A DNA stretch of 64,000 nt from Tepidimonas taiwanensis (GTDB lineage Bacteria; Pseudomonadota; Gammaproteobacteria; Burkholderiales; Burkholderiaceae_C), in NCBI RefSeq assembly GCF_020162115.1, contig NZ_CP083911.1:2666001-2730000 (forward strand). Direction: 5' to 3'. Positions 1-7,501 of the stretch are shown here, in pieces. Each line of letters opens with the position of its first letter. The first letter of the stretch is position 1. Position numbers and translations under genes: made by a program. Below the pieces are notes generated by a model. The model saw only the letters and a list, made by a program, of their open reading frames with translations, ran no database searches and was not told where the DNA came from.

Positions 1-423
1 CTCGCTGCGGTCCTCGTGGGGGGGCGAGGGGGCGGGATCGGCGGTACCACGGGCGTCGGTGACGGGTAGGGGCGGGTCCGCCACCGCCATCGGGTCGTCG
101 CCGCCCGCCGGCGAGACCGCCACGGCGGGGAGTGTCGCCGGGTGCTTCGCGCCGTCCGCGGGATGCGAGGGGGCCGACGGATTCGAGGGGGCCAAGGGCG
201 CCGGTCGTCCCCGCGGGGTGGGGGTGACTCCTGGCGGCGGCACCGCGACCGCCCGCGCCGCGGGCGTCACGAGGTGGGCCTGGACAGGGGCGGGGATCGC
301 CCGATCGGGGGCGATACTGCGGTCGCGTGCGCCCCAGAGCCAGCCGAGCGCAGCGGCGTGCAGCGCCAGGGCGACCCCGACGGAAGCCAGCAGGCGCGAG
401 CGTTGCGGCAACTCACCGTCCAT
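1..423 (-). CDS. Proline/alanine-rich membrane-anchored or TonB-like protein, truncated by window edge
   Basis: The frame opens at an ATG (complement of 421-423) and stays open for 141 codons to base 1, so the C-terminus is missing. A short basic N-terminus (MDGELPQRSR) is followed by one hydrophobic segment at about residues 11-28, which looks like a signal anchor. After that the chain is low-complexity Pro/Ala/Gly/Thr, like the periplasmic linkers of TonB-like proteins. In related Burkholderiales, DUF3108 proteins begin this way, but no DUF3108 domain is visible in the part present, so that is a guess. The gene is divergent from the FAH-family gene, 59 bp away. Confidence 0.5.
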   Translation of the reverse strand, partial: MDGELPQRSRLLASVGVALALHAAALGWLWGARDRSIAPDRAIPAPVQAHLVTPAARAVAVPPPGVTPTPRGRPAPLAPSNPSAPSHPADGAKHPATLPAVAVSPAGGDDPMAVADPPLPVTDARGTADPAPSPPHEDRSE

Positions 424-482
424 GCACGCGATACTAGCGGCTGTGGCTCAGACCCCCTCGTTGACTTCTTCCCTTTGCACCC

Positions 483-1442
483 ATGAAGCTCGCCACCTAC
501 CGTGACGGCAGCCGCGATGGCCAGCTCGTCGTCGTCTCGCGCGACGGAACCCTGGCCCACTACGCCACCGGCATCGCCGACACCCTGCAGCAGGCGCTGG
601 ACGACTGGAATTTCGTCGCGCCGCAGCTGCAGGACTTGGCGCTGACGCTGGAGCACGGCAAGGCGCGGCACGCCTTTGCCTTCGACCCGGGACAGTGCGC
701 CGCGCCGCTGCCCCGCGCTTGGGGGTGGCTGGCGCCCGCGGAGGATGGCGGTGTCTTGCAGCCGTGGCGCAGCGACGCGCTGTGGGGGCCGACGCGCGGG
801 CTGCCGGCGGTGGCCGGTGTCGCCGACATTGGCGCGACGGTCGGGGTGGTGTGCGGGGATGTGGCGTCCGATGTCGAGGCGGCCGCCGCGCTCGAGGGGG
901 TGCGCCTGCTGGTGCTGGCCTGCCACTGGTGGCTCGGCGGGGAGGGCAAAGAGGCCCCGGCGCAGCCGTGGGGCATCGCCGTTGCCCCGTGTGCCGTCAC
1001 GCCCGACGAACTGGGGGCTGCGTGGGCGGGCGGCCGGCTCGACGCCAGCGTGACCACGTCGATCAACGGGCGCAAGCTCGGCATCGCCGACGGCGGGGCG
1101 CAGGCGCGCGACTTCGGCGCGCTCATCGCCGCCGCCGCGCGCGGGCGCGGAATCGCGGCCGGCGTCGTCGTGGCTGGCGGCACGCTGCCCACGCCGGAAA
1201 TCCCGGGCGACCCGTCCGGGTCGCCCGTCTGGCCGCGCGGTTACGCGACGATCGCCGCGCGGCGCGCAGCGGAGCGGCGAACGCTGGGCGCCGCGCGCAC
1301 GCCCTGGCTCGTGCCGGGCGATAGGGTGCAGGTCGAGGCGCGGCTGCCGGATGGCAGCACCCCGTTCGGGGTGATCGACGTGACGTGGCCGCCGGCCCCC
1401 GCTCACAGCGAGGGCGTGGCGGTCGGGTGGGCGCGCTCGTAG
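483..1442 (+). CDS. FAH-family protein (fumarylacetoacetate hydrolase fold), probably catalytically inactive
   Basis: 319 aa. The N-terminus (MKLATYRDGSRDGQLVVVSRD) and blocks such as LQQALDDWNF, HGKARHAF, ALEGVRLL, VTPDELG and the C-terminal FGVID match the about 328-aa fumarylacetoacetate hydrolase-family proteins of Burkholderiales. Active members bind a divalent metal through an ExE motif (usually EAEVAVV) and an Asn-Asp motif (usually ANDVSLR). Here the first reads GATVGVV (residues 117-123) and the second ACHWWLGGE (146-154), so the known ligands at both sites are gone. The segment around residues 82-100 is also short. I infer a pseudoenzyme or a relaxed paralogue. Its 3' end overlaps the convergent DksA-like gene by 40 bp. 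Confidence 0.8.
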   Translation: MKLATYRDGSRDGQLVVVSRDGTLAHYATGIADTLQQALDDWNFVAPQLQDLALTLEHGKARHAFAFDPGQCAAPLPRAWGWLAPAEDGGVLQPWRSDALWGPTRGLPAVAGVADIGATVGVVCGDVASDVEAAAALEGVRLLVLACHWWLGGEGKEAPAQPWGIAVAPCAVTPDELGAAWAGGRLDASVTTSINGRKLGIADGGAQARDFGALIAAAARGRGIAAGVVVAGGTLPTPEIPGDPSGSPVWPRGYATIAARRAAERRTLGAARTPWLVPGDRVQVEARLPDGSTPFGVIDVTWPPAPAHSEGVAVGWARS

Positions 1443-1789
1443 CGCGTCTGGCAGTCGATGCAGCGCAGCGTCGTCGGCGACGCGTGCAGCCGCGCCGTGG
1501 GGATCTCGACGCCGCAGTCCACGCACAGGCCGTAGCGGCCGTCGGCGATGCGCTGCAGGGCGTCGTCGATGGCCCGCAGGGCGGCCGTTTCGCGCTCGTC
1601 CAGCGCCTGCGCCAGGTCGCGCTCGCCGTCCACCTGGGCCCAGTCGCCGCTTTGCACCTCGTGCGGGTCGAGCGCCGCTTCGGCGCGCCCCACCTTGCCG
1701 CCGCGTTGCGCCCGGATCTGGGCGATCAGCTCGGCGCGCATCTGCTGCAGTTGTTGGGCGAAGGTGTCGGAAATGGGGGCGTTGCTCAT
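1403..1789 (-). CDS. DksA/TraR-family C4 zinc-finger protein
   Basis: 128 aa. An N-terminal helical, coiled-coil-like region (residues 8-30 and 55-83) is followed by a DksA/TraR zinc finger with Cys89, Cys92, Cys110 and Cys113 (CVDCG and CIDCQ). It is shorter than E. coli DksA (151 aa) and resembles the small TraR/DksA-like proteins of betaproteobacteria. By family it may bind RNA polymerase in its secondary channel and tune transcription, with or without ppGpp. The acidic DxxDxA tip of true DksA is not clearly present; the turn reads DWAQVDGERD. An Fnr-type palindrome lies 126 bp upstream of its start. Confidence 0.85.
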   Translation of the reverse strand: MSNAPISDTFAQQLQQMRAELIAQIRAQRGGKVGRAEAALDPHEVQSGDWAQVDGERDLAQALDERETAALRAIDDALQRIADGRYGLCVDCGVEIPTARLHASPTTLRCIDCQTRYERAHPTATPSL

Positions 1790-2091
1790 CGTAATCCTGT
1801 CTGCCGAACGTCGCGGGGGCTTGCCGCATCAGGCGGGGATGCGACCCCGTTGAACAGATTGTGGCGCGAAAGCCCGCCGTGGCCAAGCGCCGCGGCCAGG
1901 CGTTCGGGCTTGCCTTGACCTGGGTCAAGCGGCAGCGGGGTTGGCGCGATCCCCCGCGGAGCCGTGTCGGGCGCGTTCGCCCGAGGTTGTTGCCCGCCTA
2001 AGAACATGGCGCGCGGCCGCCGTCTGTGGCATGCTTACCGCACCGTCTCCGTGACAACGTCATCCCCGAACCCTTCCCGCCCGGATTTCAC
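1790..2091. other. Intergenic region between the dksA-like gene and phaM
   Basis: About 300 bp with no convincing gene; short open frames here have no recognisable family features. It is the shared upstream region of two divergent genes. The only clear signal is the Fnr-type palindrome at 1915-1928. No strong -35/-10 pair was recognised. Confidence 0.5.
1915..1928. promoter_or_regulatory. Fnr/Anr-type box
   Basis: TTGACCTGGGTCAA is a perfect inverted repeat of the form TTGAY-N4-RTCAA, the binding consensus of FNR/ANR/DNR-type oxygen or redox regulators. It lies between the divergent dksA-like gene and phaM. Its distance to either start (126 and 163 bp) leaves open which gene it serves, and no -10 element sits at the classical spacing. 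Confidence 0.45.
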
Positions 2092-2784
2092 ATGACCCCA
2101 CCCGATTTCAGCGCCGTGCAGGCGGCCTTCGCCCCTTACGCCCGCTACGTGCCGGGGTTTGCCTTCCTTCAGGGGTTGGCGGGGGGCGCGGCCGCGCCCG
2201 CCGGGCAGGCACCGGCGATGGCGCAGTGGGTGGCCCCCGTCTTCGACCCGGACGAGCTGGAGCGCCGCATCCGCGACCTGCGCGCGGTGCATTTCTGGCT
2301 GGAGCAAAACGCTCGCGCCGTGCAGGCCACGATCCAGGCGCTGGAGGTGCAGCGCATGACGCTGGCGACGCTCAAGGGGCTCAACGTCAGCTTGGGCGAG
2401 GTCGCGCAGGCGTGGGCACCGGGGGCGGCAGGCGGCTCGCCCCGGGCCGATGCGGTGTCGGGGGAGGCGCCGGCCTCTGGCGCCGACCCGGCGCCGCAAG
2501 CCCCGTCGGGCGGTGACGCCGCGGCGCCCGCGGTGGATCCGATGCGCTGGTGGCAGGCGCTGACCGAGCAGTTTCAGGGCATCGCCCAGCGCACGCTGCA
2601 GGAGATGACGCAACAGGCCGCGGCGGCGATGGCGCCGGTGCCGCCCGCCCCTGCGCCGACTGCCACCGCCGCGTCGGGCGAGGCACCGGCGCGCACCGGG
2701 CGCAAGACGCCGGCACGCCGGGCGGCACCCGCACCGGGCGCGTCAGCGCCCGCCCCGGCGGCCGCACGGAGATCGCGCCGGTGA
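2092..2784 (+). CDS. phaM: PhaM-family polyhydroxyalkanoate granule regulatory protein
   Basis: 230 aa from the ATG at 2092; an in-frame ATG at 2026 would add residues unlike the family. The conserved core runs WVAPVFDPDELERRI (about 48-62), then FWLEQNARA, then IQALEVQRMTLATLKG (about 83-98). This is the diagnostic N-terminal domain of PhaM, the granule-associated protein of Ralstonia/Cupriavidus that activates PHB synthase and links granules to the nucleoid. A long Ala/Pro-rich linker leads to a basic C-terminus (GRKTPARRAA ... RRSRR), consistent with DNA or granule binding. The stop overlaps the start of the FIST gene, so the two are probably translationally coupled. Confidence 0.85.
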   Translation: MTPPDFSAVQAAFAPYARYVPGFAFLQGLAGGAAAPAGQAPAMAQWVAPVFDPDELERRIRDLRAVHFWLEQNARAVQATIQALEVQRMTLATLKGLNVSLGEVAQAWAPGAAGGSPRADAVSGEAPASGADPAPQAPSGGDAAAPAVDPMRWWQALTEQFQGIAQRTLQEMTQQAAAAMAPVPPAPAPTATAASGEAPARTGRKTPARRAAPAPGASAPAPAAARRSRR

Positions 2785-4100
2785 AGCGCTTCGTCTGCGC
2801 CCACGCGACCCACCCGCAATGGCCGGAGGCAGTGCGCCGGGTGCTGGCGCAGCTGCGCGCGCAGCGCCGGGCGGGCGCGCCGACGCAGGCACCGGAGGCC
2901 GGCGGGGCGGTGGCCGACGGGGGCGCAGCGGTCACGCCGCTGGCGCTGCTGTACGTGACGGACCACCACGCCGACGCACTCCCCGAGATCCTGGACCAGT
3001 TGGCCGACGCCTTGCCCCAAGTCACCGACTGGGTGGGCGCCGTGACGGTGGGCATTTGCGCCAGCGGCACCGAGTTCATCGACGAACCCGGCATCGCGGT
3101 GATGCTGTGCGACCTCGCGCCCGGGCGCTACCGCGTTTTCAGCGGTGTGGCGCCGCTGGCCGCGACGCAGGGCACGGACGGATTCGTGCCCCAGACGGCG
3201 CTCGTGCACGCCGACCCGGCGACCCCGGACCTGACGGAGCTGGTGCAGGAGCTGGCGGAGCGCACGCTGTCGCACTACCTCTTCGGTGGACTGGTGGCCA
3301 GCCGCGCGGGGTCGCTGCAGATCGCCCGCTCCAGCCGCGGCGGGATCGGGGGGCACGGCCGCGAAGCGGCCAGTGGCTGGTTCCGCGGCGGCTTCAGCGG
3401 CGTGGCGTTCGGCCCGGACGTGGGCATCGTGTCGCGCGTTACGCAGGGCGTGCGCCCGGTGGCGCCCGCGCGGCGCGTGACGGCTGCCACGGGGCAGCGG
3501 GTGGAGGTGCTCGACGGCATGCCGGCGCTGGATGTGCTGCTCGGCGATCTGGGGCTGTCGCTGCAGGACCTGCCGGCGGTCGTCGCGCGCTTGCGCGAAA
3601 CGCTGGTGGGTTTGCAGCGCCCTGCCACGGCCGATCCGGCGCGTGCCACCCCCCGCGTCGGGCGGGTGCCGCTGCGGCTGGGGGATGACGTGCTGGTGCG
3701 GCATCTGGTGGGGTTGGACCCGGGGCGGCGGGCCTTCATCGTGGCCGACGAGGTGCCGCCGGGGACGGTGCTGACCCCCTGTGAGCGCCACCGGGAGGCG
3801 GCCCGCGCCGATCTGGTGCGCATCTGCGCCGAAATCCGCGACGAGCTCGCCGGTGAAGACGGCACGGCCCTCGCCGACCCTGTGCAGCGCATCGCGGGCG
3901 CGGTGTACGTGAGCTGCAACGGCCGCGGCGGGCCGCATTTCGGCGCGCCGCACGCGGAGCTGGCCATCATCCGCCAGGCGTTGGGCGACGTGCCGCTGGT
4001 GGGCTTTTTTGCAGCGGGCGAGATCGCCTACCACCGGCTTTACGGCTACACCGGCGTGCTCACAGTGTTCGTGGCGGATGCGGCGCCGGCCTCCGCCTGA
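2781..4100 (+). CDS. FIST N/C-domain signal-sensing protein
   Basis: 439 aa from a GTG at 2781 that overlaps the phaM stop (GTGA). The open frame continues upstream, but the family-like sequence starts here (VKRFVCAHATHPQW). The N-terminal half (LLYVTDHHADALPEIL, VGICASGTEFIDEPGIAVM) fits the FIST domain. The C-terminal half (AAGEIAYHRLYGYTGVLTVF near the end) fits FIST_C. Such proteins are thought to sense small ligands, possibly amino acids, and often act with kinases or cyclases, but no output domain is fused here. Coupling to phaM suggests a role near PHA granule control; that is inference. Confidence 0.8.
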   Translation: MKRFVCAHATHPQWPEAVRRVLAQLRAQRRAGAPTQAPEAGGAVADGGAAVTPLALLYVTDHHADALPEILDQLADALPQVTDWVGAVTVGICASGTEFIDEPGIAVMLCDLAPGRYRVFSGVAPLAATQGTDGFVPQTALVHADPATPDLTELVQELAERTLSHYLFGGLVASRAGSLQIARSSRGGIGGHGREAASGWFRGGFSGVAFGPDVGIVSRVTQGVRPVAPARRVTAATGQRVEVLDGMPALDVLLGDLGLSLQDLPAVVARLRETLVGLQRPATADPARATPRVGRVPLRLGDDVLVRHLVGLDPGRRAFIVADEVPPGTVLTPCERHREAARADLVRICAEIRDELAGEDGTALADPVQRIAGAVYVSCNGRGGPHFGAPHAELAIIRQALGDVPLVGFFAAGEIAYHRLYGYTGVLTVFVADAAPASA

Positions 4101-4103
4101 CCA

Positions 4104-4131
4104 TTGAAACGCGGGCGGCCGGTAACCATTT
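4104..4131 (+). promoter_or_regulatory. Possible RpoH (sigma-32) heat-shock promoter for cbpA-cbpM-ftsH
   Basis: TTGAAA at 4104-4109, then 14 bp, then AACCATTT at 4124-4131. This resembles the heat-shock consensus CTTGAAA-N(11-16)-CCCCATTT, with the CCATTT half intact. It lies 37 bp upstream of the cbpA start, in front of a chaperone/protease operon. Confidence 0.4.
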
Positions 4132-4167
4132 TTCCGTCTGTTCACCGAACACAAACAAGGAGCAGCG

Positions 4168-5142
4168 GTGGAGTTCAAGGATTACTACGCGGTGCTGGGC
4201 GTGGCGCGCGACGCCAGCGCCGACGAGATCAAGAAGGCGTACCGCAAACTGGCGCGCAAATACCATCCGGACGTCAGCACGGAGCCGGACGCGGCCACGC
4301 GCATGAGCGAGGTCAACGAGGCCTACGCGGTGCTCTCTGACGCGGAGAAGCGTGCCGCGTACGACCGCCTCGCGCAGGCGCACCGGGCGGGGCAGCGCTT
4401 CACGCCGCCGCCGGACTGGGACGCGGGATTCGAGTTCCACGGCGCGCCCGAGGGCATGGACGCCGAGGGGTTCAGCGACTTTTTCAGCGAGCTGTTCGGC
4501 CACATGGCGCGTGCGCGCCACGCCCGGCGCGGCGGCGCGGGCGCTGGGGGCGCACACGGCCGCCGCGGCGAAGACCACCATGCCAAGGTCGTGCTCGACC
4601 TCGCGCAGGCGTGGCAGGGCGGCACGCACACCATCAGCCTACAGGTGCCCGAGCTCGACGCGCAGGGCCATCTGGCGCTGCGCACGCGCACGCTGGAGGT
4701 GCGCATTCCCGCTGGGGTGCGCGAGGGGCAGCTCATCCGCCTGGCCGGCCAGGGCGGGCCGGGCGATCCGCCGGGGGATCTTTATCTGGAGGTGCACATC
4801 CGGCCCGATGCGCGCTACCGGCTCGATGGCAAGACGCTCATCATGGAGTTGCCGGTGGCGCCGTGGGAGGCGGCATTGGGCGCGGTGGTGCCGGTGAGGC
4901 TGCCCGATGGCAGCACGCTCAAGGTGCGCGTGCCTGCGCACAGCCAGAACGGCCAGACGCTGACGGTGCGCGGCAAGGGGCTGCCCGCGCGCGAGCCAGG
5001 TGACCTGGAGCTGCAGCTGCGCGTGATCCTGCCCAGCGCCTACGATCCGCGCGCCCGCGCGCTGTACGAACAGATGGCTGCGCAACTGACGGACTTCGAC
5101 GCGCGCAAGGTGGCGGCGGCCGAAGCGCAAAGGAGGGGATGA
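4168..5142 (+). CDS. cbpA: Curved DNA-binding protein / DnaJ-class co-chaperone CbpA
   Basis: 324 aa from a GTG preceded by AAGGAGCA. A complete J domain occupies residues 1-70 with the catalytic HPD at 33-35, which stimulates DnaK ATPase. A Gly/Phe and His/Arg-rich linker follows, then two DnaJ C-terminal substrate-binding domains (about 130-315). No Cys-rich CxxCxGxG zinc finger is present, which makes it CbpA (type II) rather than DnaJ. It is followed 1 bp later by its modulator cbpM and then by an ftsH homologue, so this is a folding/degradation operon. Confidence 0.93.
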   Translation: MEFKDYYAVLGVARDASADEIKKAYRKLARKYHPDVSTEPDAATRMSEVNEAYAVLSDAEKRAAYDRLAQAHRAGQRFTPPPDWDAGFEFHGAPEGMDAEGFSDFFSELFGHMARARHARRGGAGAGGAHGRRGEDHHAKVVLDLAQAWQGGTHTISLQVPELDAQGHLALRTRTLEVRIPAGVREGQLIRLAGQGGPGDPPGDLYLEVHIRPDARYRLDGKTLIMELPVAPWEAALGAVVPVRLPDGSTLKVRVPAHSQNGQTLTVRGKGLPAREPGDLELQLRVILPSAYDPRARALYEQMAAQLTDFDARKVAAAEAQRRG

Positions 5143-5143
5143 C

Positions 5144-5443
5144 ATGGGCAACGGATACACCGTCATCGAAGCGGGCACGGGCGGCACCGTGGTCGAACTG
5201 GACGTTTTGTGTCGTGCGGCCGGGCTGGGTCCGCAGTGGGCCGAGGTCGCGGTGCGTGCCGGACTGATCGCGGGCACACCCGACGAGGGGTTCGATGCGC
5301 GCGCGCTGCAGCGCCTGCGCCGGCTGGCGTGGCTGCACGCGCACTTCGACGCCGACCCGGAGCTGGCGGCGCTGGTCGTGCAGCTCGAGGACGAAATCGA
5401 GCGCCTGCGCGCGCGGCTGCGCCGCCTGGGCGCAGGCTGTTGA
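5144..5443 (+). CDS. cbpM: Chaperone modulator CbpM
   Basis: 99 aa, starting 1 bp after the cbpA stop. A short MerR-like helical domain (LDVLCRAAGLGPQWAEVAVRAGLI) is followed by a C-terminal coiled coil (LEDEIERLRARLRRL). CbpM binds the J domain of CbpA and blocks its stimulation of DnaK. Position directly after cbpA is the usual arrangement and supports the call more than sequence alone does. Confidence 0.88.
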   Translation: MGNGYTVIEAGTGGTVVELDVLCRAAGLGPQWAEVAVRAGLIAGTPDEGFDARALQRLRRLAWLHAHFDADPELAALVVQLEDEIERLRARLRRLGAGC

Positions 5444-5457
5444 GTACGGGGGGATCG

Positions 5458-7299
5458 ATGAACCCGCAACAAAAAGCCACCTGGAACGCCGGGTACTGGG
5501 TGCTCGCGTTTCTGCTCGTGCTGTGGTTCCAGAACGTCTGGCAAACGGCGCGCACCGTGGAGCCGGTGCCCTACAGCGCGTTCGAGCAGGCGCTGGCCGA
5601 AGGGCGCGTGGCCGAGGTGATCGTCAGCGACACCACGATCACGGGGCGGCTCAAGGCCCCGGACGCGAGCGGCAAGACGGTGATTGTGGCCAACCGGGTC
5701 GAGCCCGATTTGGCCGAGCGATTGGGGCGCTACGAGGTGCCGTACACGCGCGTCGTCGAGAACACCTGGCTGCGCGACGTGCTGTCGTGGGTGGCGCCGA
5801 CCCTGGTCTTTTTTGCGCTGTGGTTTTTCGTCGTGCGGCGCGTGCTCGAACGCCAGGGCATGGGCGGCTTCATGAGCATCGGCAAAAGCCGCGCCAAGGT
5901 CTACGTCGAGGCCAACACCGGTGTGACCTTTGCCGACGTGGCCGGGGTGGACGAGGCCAAGGCCGAGCTGCAGGAAATCGTCGCCTTTCTGAAGGACCCG
6001 CAGGGCTACGGGCGCCTCGGCGCGCGCGCGCCCAAGGGCGTGCTGCTCGTCGGGCCGCCCGGAACCGGCAAGACGCTGCTGGCCAAGGCGGTGGCGGGCG
6101 AGGCGGGCGTGCCGTTTTTCAGCATCAGCGGCAGCGAGTTCGTCGAGATGTTCGTCGGCGTCGGCGCGGCGCGCGTGCGCGACCTCTTCGAGCAGGCGCG
6201 CGCGAAGGCCCCGGCCATCATCTTCATCGACGAGCTCGATGCGCTGGGCCGCGCGCGCGGCGCAGGCGGCCCGATCGGCGGGCACGACGAGCGCGAGCAG
6301 ACGCTCAACCAGCTGCTCGTCGAGCTCGACGGCTTCGACAGCGCGTCGGGCCTGGTGCTGCTGGCCGCCACCAACCGGCCCGAGATCCTGGACCCGGCGC
6401 TGCTGCGCGCCGGGCGCTTCGACCGGCAGGTGCTGGTCGATCGCCCGGACAAGGCCGGCCGTGTGCAGATCCTGCGTGTGCACGCGCGCAAGATCCGGCT
6501 GGCACCGGACGTCGATCTGGAGCAGATCGCGGCGCTCACGCCCGGCTTTTCCGGGGCGGATTTGGCCAACCTGTGCAACGAGGCGGCGCTGGCGGCCACC
6601 CGACGCGGTGCGGAGGCGGTGACGCTGGCGGACTTCACCGCGGCGATCGAGCGCATCGTCGCCGGGCTGGAAAAGAAAAACCGCCTGCTCAACCCGCGCG
6701 AGCGGGAGATCGTCGCCTACCACGAGATGGGCCATGCGCTGGTGGCGCTGGTGCTGCCCGGCACCGACCCGGTGCACAAGGTTTCGATCATCCCGCGCGG
6801 CATCGGCGCGCTGGGCTACACCATCCAGCGCCCCACCGAGGACCGCTACCTGATGACGCGCGAGGAGCTGGAGCGCAAGCTGATGGTGCTGCTGGGTGGG
6901 CGTGCGGCGGAAAAACTCGTCTTTGGGCACTTGTCGACCGGTGCGGCCGACGACATCGCCAAGGCCACCGACATCGCGCGCGACATGGTGATGCGCTACG
7001 GCATGGAAGAGTCGCTCGGCTACATCGCCTACGAGGCGCAACGCCCGCAGTTTCTGGACGTGCCGGGGTTGGCCAGCGGCGGCTGTCCGCGCAGTCCCGA
7101 GACGCAGGCGCGCATCGACGAGGCCGTGCGGCGCATCGTCATGGACGCGTTTGCGCGCGCCACCGAGATCCTGCAGCGCCACCGCGACGTGCTGGAGCGC
7201 TGCGCGCGCGAGCTGCTGCAGCGCGAGACGCTGGACGAGGCGCAGCTGCAGGCGCTCACCGCCCCGGTGCGCGCGGCATCCGCGCCCGAGCCCGCGTGA
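5458..7299 (+). CDS. ftsH: ATP-dependent zinc metalloprotease FtsH (accessory copy)
   Basis: 613 aa from the ATG at 5458. TM1 is at about 13-28, a small periplasmic domain follows, and TM2 is at about 108-127. The AAA+ domain has Walker A GPPGTGKT (199-206), Walker B IIFIDELDA and a second region of homology (NRPEILDPALLRAGRFDRQ). The peptidase site is HEMGH (422-426). FtsH degrades misfolded membrane and short-lived cytosolic proteins. Its position in a cbpA-cbpM operon, rather than next to rlmE/folP, marks it as a second, stress-linked copy; the housekeeping ftsH would be elsewhere. Confidence 0.93.
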   Translation: MNPQQKATWNAGYWVLAFLLVLWFQNVWQTARTVEPVPYSAFEQALAEGRVAEVIVSDTTITGRLKAPDASGKTVIVANRVEPDLAERLGRYEVPYTRVVENTWLRDVLSWVAPTLVFFALWFFVVRRVLERQGMGGFMSIGKSRAKVYVEANTGVTFADVAGVDEAKAELQEIVAFLKDPQGYGRLGARAPKGVLLVGPPGTGKTLLAKAVAGEAGVPFFSISGSEFVEMFVGVGAARVRDLFEQARAKAPAIIFIDELDALGRARGAGGPIGGHDEREQTLNQLLVELDGFDSASGLVLLAATNRPEILDPALLRAGRFDRQVLVDRPDKAGRVQILRVHARKIRLAPDVDLEQIAALTPGFSGADLANLCNEAALAATRRGAEAVTLADFTAAIERIVAGLEKKNRLLNPREREIVAYHEMGHALVALVLPGTDPVHKVSIIPRGIGALGYTIQRPTEDRYLMTREELERKLMVLLGGRAAEKLVFGHLSTGAADDIAKATDIARDMVMRYGMEESLGYIAYEAQRPQFLDVPGLASGGCPRSPETQARIDEAVRRIVMDAFARATEILQRHRDVLERCARELLQRETLDEAQLQALTAPVRAASAPEPA

Positions 7300-7435
7300 C
7301 GGCTTGGCGCCGGTGAGAGAGGCGGTGGTTCGGTCGCCGGCGGTCGTACCGGGCGGACACGGCGGAGCCGCGAGCGGTGATCGGGCAGGGCTGCCAAGCA
7401 CACTGGGTGGCCGGTAGCGTCTGCTCTTTGTTTGC

Positions 7436-7463
7436 CGCGGGAGATCGCGGGTGCGATCCCGCG
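7436..7463. terminator. Hairpin between convergent ftsH and tgt
   Basis: CGCGG and GATCGC (7436-7440, 7443-7448) pair with GCGATC and CCGCG (7453-7463) around a GGGT loop with a 2-nt bulge, an 11-bp stem. No T-run follows on either strand, so it could be a mRNA end structure or Rho-assisted terminator for both convergent genes. Confidence 0.35.
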
Positions 7464-7501
7464 AGCCGCTCGACCGACAGCCACCCCGCCAGAAGGCGAC
7501 G

